From Acanthaster planci (Eukaryota; Echinodermata; Asteroidea; Valvatida; Acanthasteridae): a stretch of 64,000 nt of DNA. The notes below the pieces were generated by a model that worked only from the letters and a program-made list of their open reading frames with translations, was not told where the DNA came from and did no database searches. The position numbers and the translations under genes were made by a program. The first letter of the stretch is position 1. Every line of letters begins with the position of its first letter. Positions 62,301 to 64,000 of this stretch are shown here, in pieces. The stretch is from positions 186,001-250,000 of the forward strand of contig NW_019091461.1 of assembly GCF_001949145.1 (NCBI RefSeq), written 5' to 3'.

Positions 62301-64000
62301 AATGTTCGGTTAATTAGTTTCAAAATGGATGACAAAATTTGCCAGTGTTATTGTGTTGTCTCATAACTGTTACCTGGCACTCTACATGACTGATCAATCC
62401 GCTCCGAGCGGAACAAAAGAGGGTGTCTTTTTTGGCACTCACCACATAGGTGCGCCATGAGGCATGCAAGTATATGCGCATATGACGCGGAGCATGCTGA
62501 GTACGCATAACTTATTTACTCCGGCATGTATGGTCTTTGCGTACATGCAGAATGCCTGCAAGAACCCGCTTGTAACCACCTGTCTTTCTTTTTGCCAATT
62601 GGGGGTGCACTTCAGCTTGGGGCGAATAGTCCTTGAAGTTGTTATTGGATTTATACCACCACAGTGATCTTAACTTGAACACTAATGATGTGTGAAAACG
62701 TATATTAGATTTGGAGGATTTAGGACTTTATGATGAATGTGTATGAACTTGTTTGTCACTTAAAACACCTGTGAAATTTTCCAATTTCACAAAAAACATG
62801 AGTTTCTCCAGCTCTGCTAACATTCACTCATAGTTTAGCACTCAAACTCACACAGACTTTCACTGTTAAAATTTGGGTAGCATCGTGCACCCGAGGTTTG
62901 ACAAATAGATTTGTTTCCTTCCCAGCAATCAAGATTTGATTGCAACATGTGGAACCCAGTCGGTCTAACCCTCCTGTAGCGTATCATGGATAAATATCAA
63001 ATGGATGTTCATTTCCGCCGTTAAATAAACGCACTTCCTCCAAACTTTCAATAAAAGACTTTTGCTTAATCTCCCGACAATCTTAATTGTACATTTTCCT
63101 GAGAAATCCCTCATTGCCTCTGTGTGTTGGCTGTTTGTCACCAAACCTCGCTCTCAGTAGATATTGGGGCTGAACCACAAATATGGATTAGAGACACACC
63201 AAAAACTGATGCAATGCAGTTTTAAAGGAAACATGCAATCAAATTTTTATGACTTGAATACGTGCAGGAAAGTTTTCTTGCAGTGTTACTTTGACTTTCC
63301 ATATCCTCCAACATTTCGGTTTTTATTCTGATGAAATTTTCAATATTAATGATCCAAAAGTTGATGCCATCAAAGGCAGAATAGTTGTGGTCCCCATAGT
63401 GCACAAATACATATCACACTTTTCTACATTTTCTTGAATTGGGTGCCACTTTTTACTTATTGTGCTTGGTAGCTCGTTTTAACAATAATTATAGCCACTA
63501 TTTCTTCAAAACTTTGGGGGATGATTGTGAAGAACAGTTTTATCCTTTTTTAATGCTCTTTTAACAACTAAAGACTTGTGTGACCAAAGAAAATAGTTCC
63601 CTCTAAATTGTATTCATGAAAGGATTTTCTAACAATTGCAAAACTACCAGCTTCTTCACACTTTGAATAAAAAGAAGTATTGAGCTCTTGATAGTAATGT
63701 ATATGAAAACAAGTGGAGCTTAATGCCCACTGTGTGCTTCCCTCAGTGATTGATTGAGATGCTCTCTGTCCCAACTTACAGTTCAGTTGTTGTTGTTTAC
63801 AGCATGACAGCTTTTAAATTAAGCACAAAAGACTGGCCCCTGAAGAATGACTAAGGTGTTTATACTTTTACCATGCATGAAAAACACAGAAGGAATGTGA
63901 ATCTAATTTGACTAACCGTTAGTTTCTCATAAAAATTGATCTATTCTTAGAAACTGCTTCCTGGTGTGCAAAAAAAAATGTAGATGATCGATCTTATGTG

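Larger units (their letters stand above)
52665..64000. other. Gene-poor region upstream of gene A
   Basis: About 11.3 kb upstream of the array. It contains the putative gene A promoter, a repeat block at about 55.85-56.35 kb, and many short open frames with no domain or splice context. The longest, at 56986-57429 on plus, is mirrored by a nearly as long antisense frame, so neither is convincing. Confidence 0.45.

Noticed and set aside
1-64000. Synapsin exons on the plus strand around the TIMP array
   Set aside because: TIMP genes are nested in synapsin introns in vertebrates and flies, so I looked for conserved synapsin segments, but saw none by eye. A translated search of this window and its flanks would decide.

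Overview
The window is animal nuclear DNA: AT-rich, intron-containing, with dispersed short inverted-repeat elements and one assembly gap. The gene content and repeats suggest a deuterostome invertebrate, most likely an echinoderm. That assignment is inference; the species cannot be read from the sequence.

The main content is a head-to-tail tandem array of five intact genes, all on the minus strand, encoding secreted proteins of the TIMP (tissue inhibitor of metalloproteinases) family. From 5' to 3' along the minus strand they are: A (45886-52664, 277 aa), B (27050-32157, 636 aa), C (18402-22969, 306 aa), D (13176-14619, 224 aa) and E (1448-8254, 277 aa). I rebuilt each from exons. All exons have GT/AG boundaries, and shared intron phases are 1 after the signal-peptide exon, 1 after the N-domain core exon and 0 before the last exon. 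Every gene has a signal peptide, the N-terminal Cys/His-Pro-Gln block, the OB-fold exon(s), an exon with a Cys-Asp-Trp-like block, and a cysteine-rich last exon.

The copies differ in ways that look functional. Four of five carry a long, low-complexity Ser/Thr/Pro/Ala/Glu-rich insert where the short AB loop of vertebrate TIMPs lies. Gene C has a dibasic convertase-like site in that insert. Gene B has a displaced first cysteine and a 322-residue C-terminal extension with an internal duplication. Genes A and B lack the cysteine pair matching vertebrate C132-C137. All five share two extra cysteines in a conserved C-terminal signature. Gene E alone keeps the ancestral intron inside the OB-fold region. 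The array resembles a locally amplified set of extracellular-matrix proteins, some perhaps no longer conventional protease inhibitors. The holothurian collagen-stiffening protein tensilin is a known TIMP relative, so a role in mutable collagenous tissue is worth testing.

Layout: 1-1447, 3' flank of E; 1448-8254, gene E, whose first intron holds two copies of a ~182-bp inverted-repeat element; 8255-13175, spacer; 13176-14619, compact gene D; 14620-18401, spacer; 18402-22969, gene C, with two related hairpin repeats and one terminal-inverted-repeat element in its introns; 22970-27049, spacer; 27050-32157, gene B; 32158-45885, a long spacer with repeats and a 295-bp gap; 45886-52664, gene A; 52665-64000, gene-poor DNA with one notable repeat block. 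I found no plus-strand gene that I can support.
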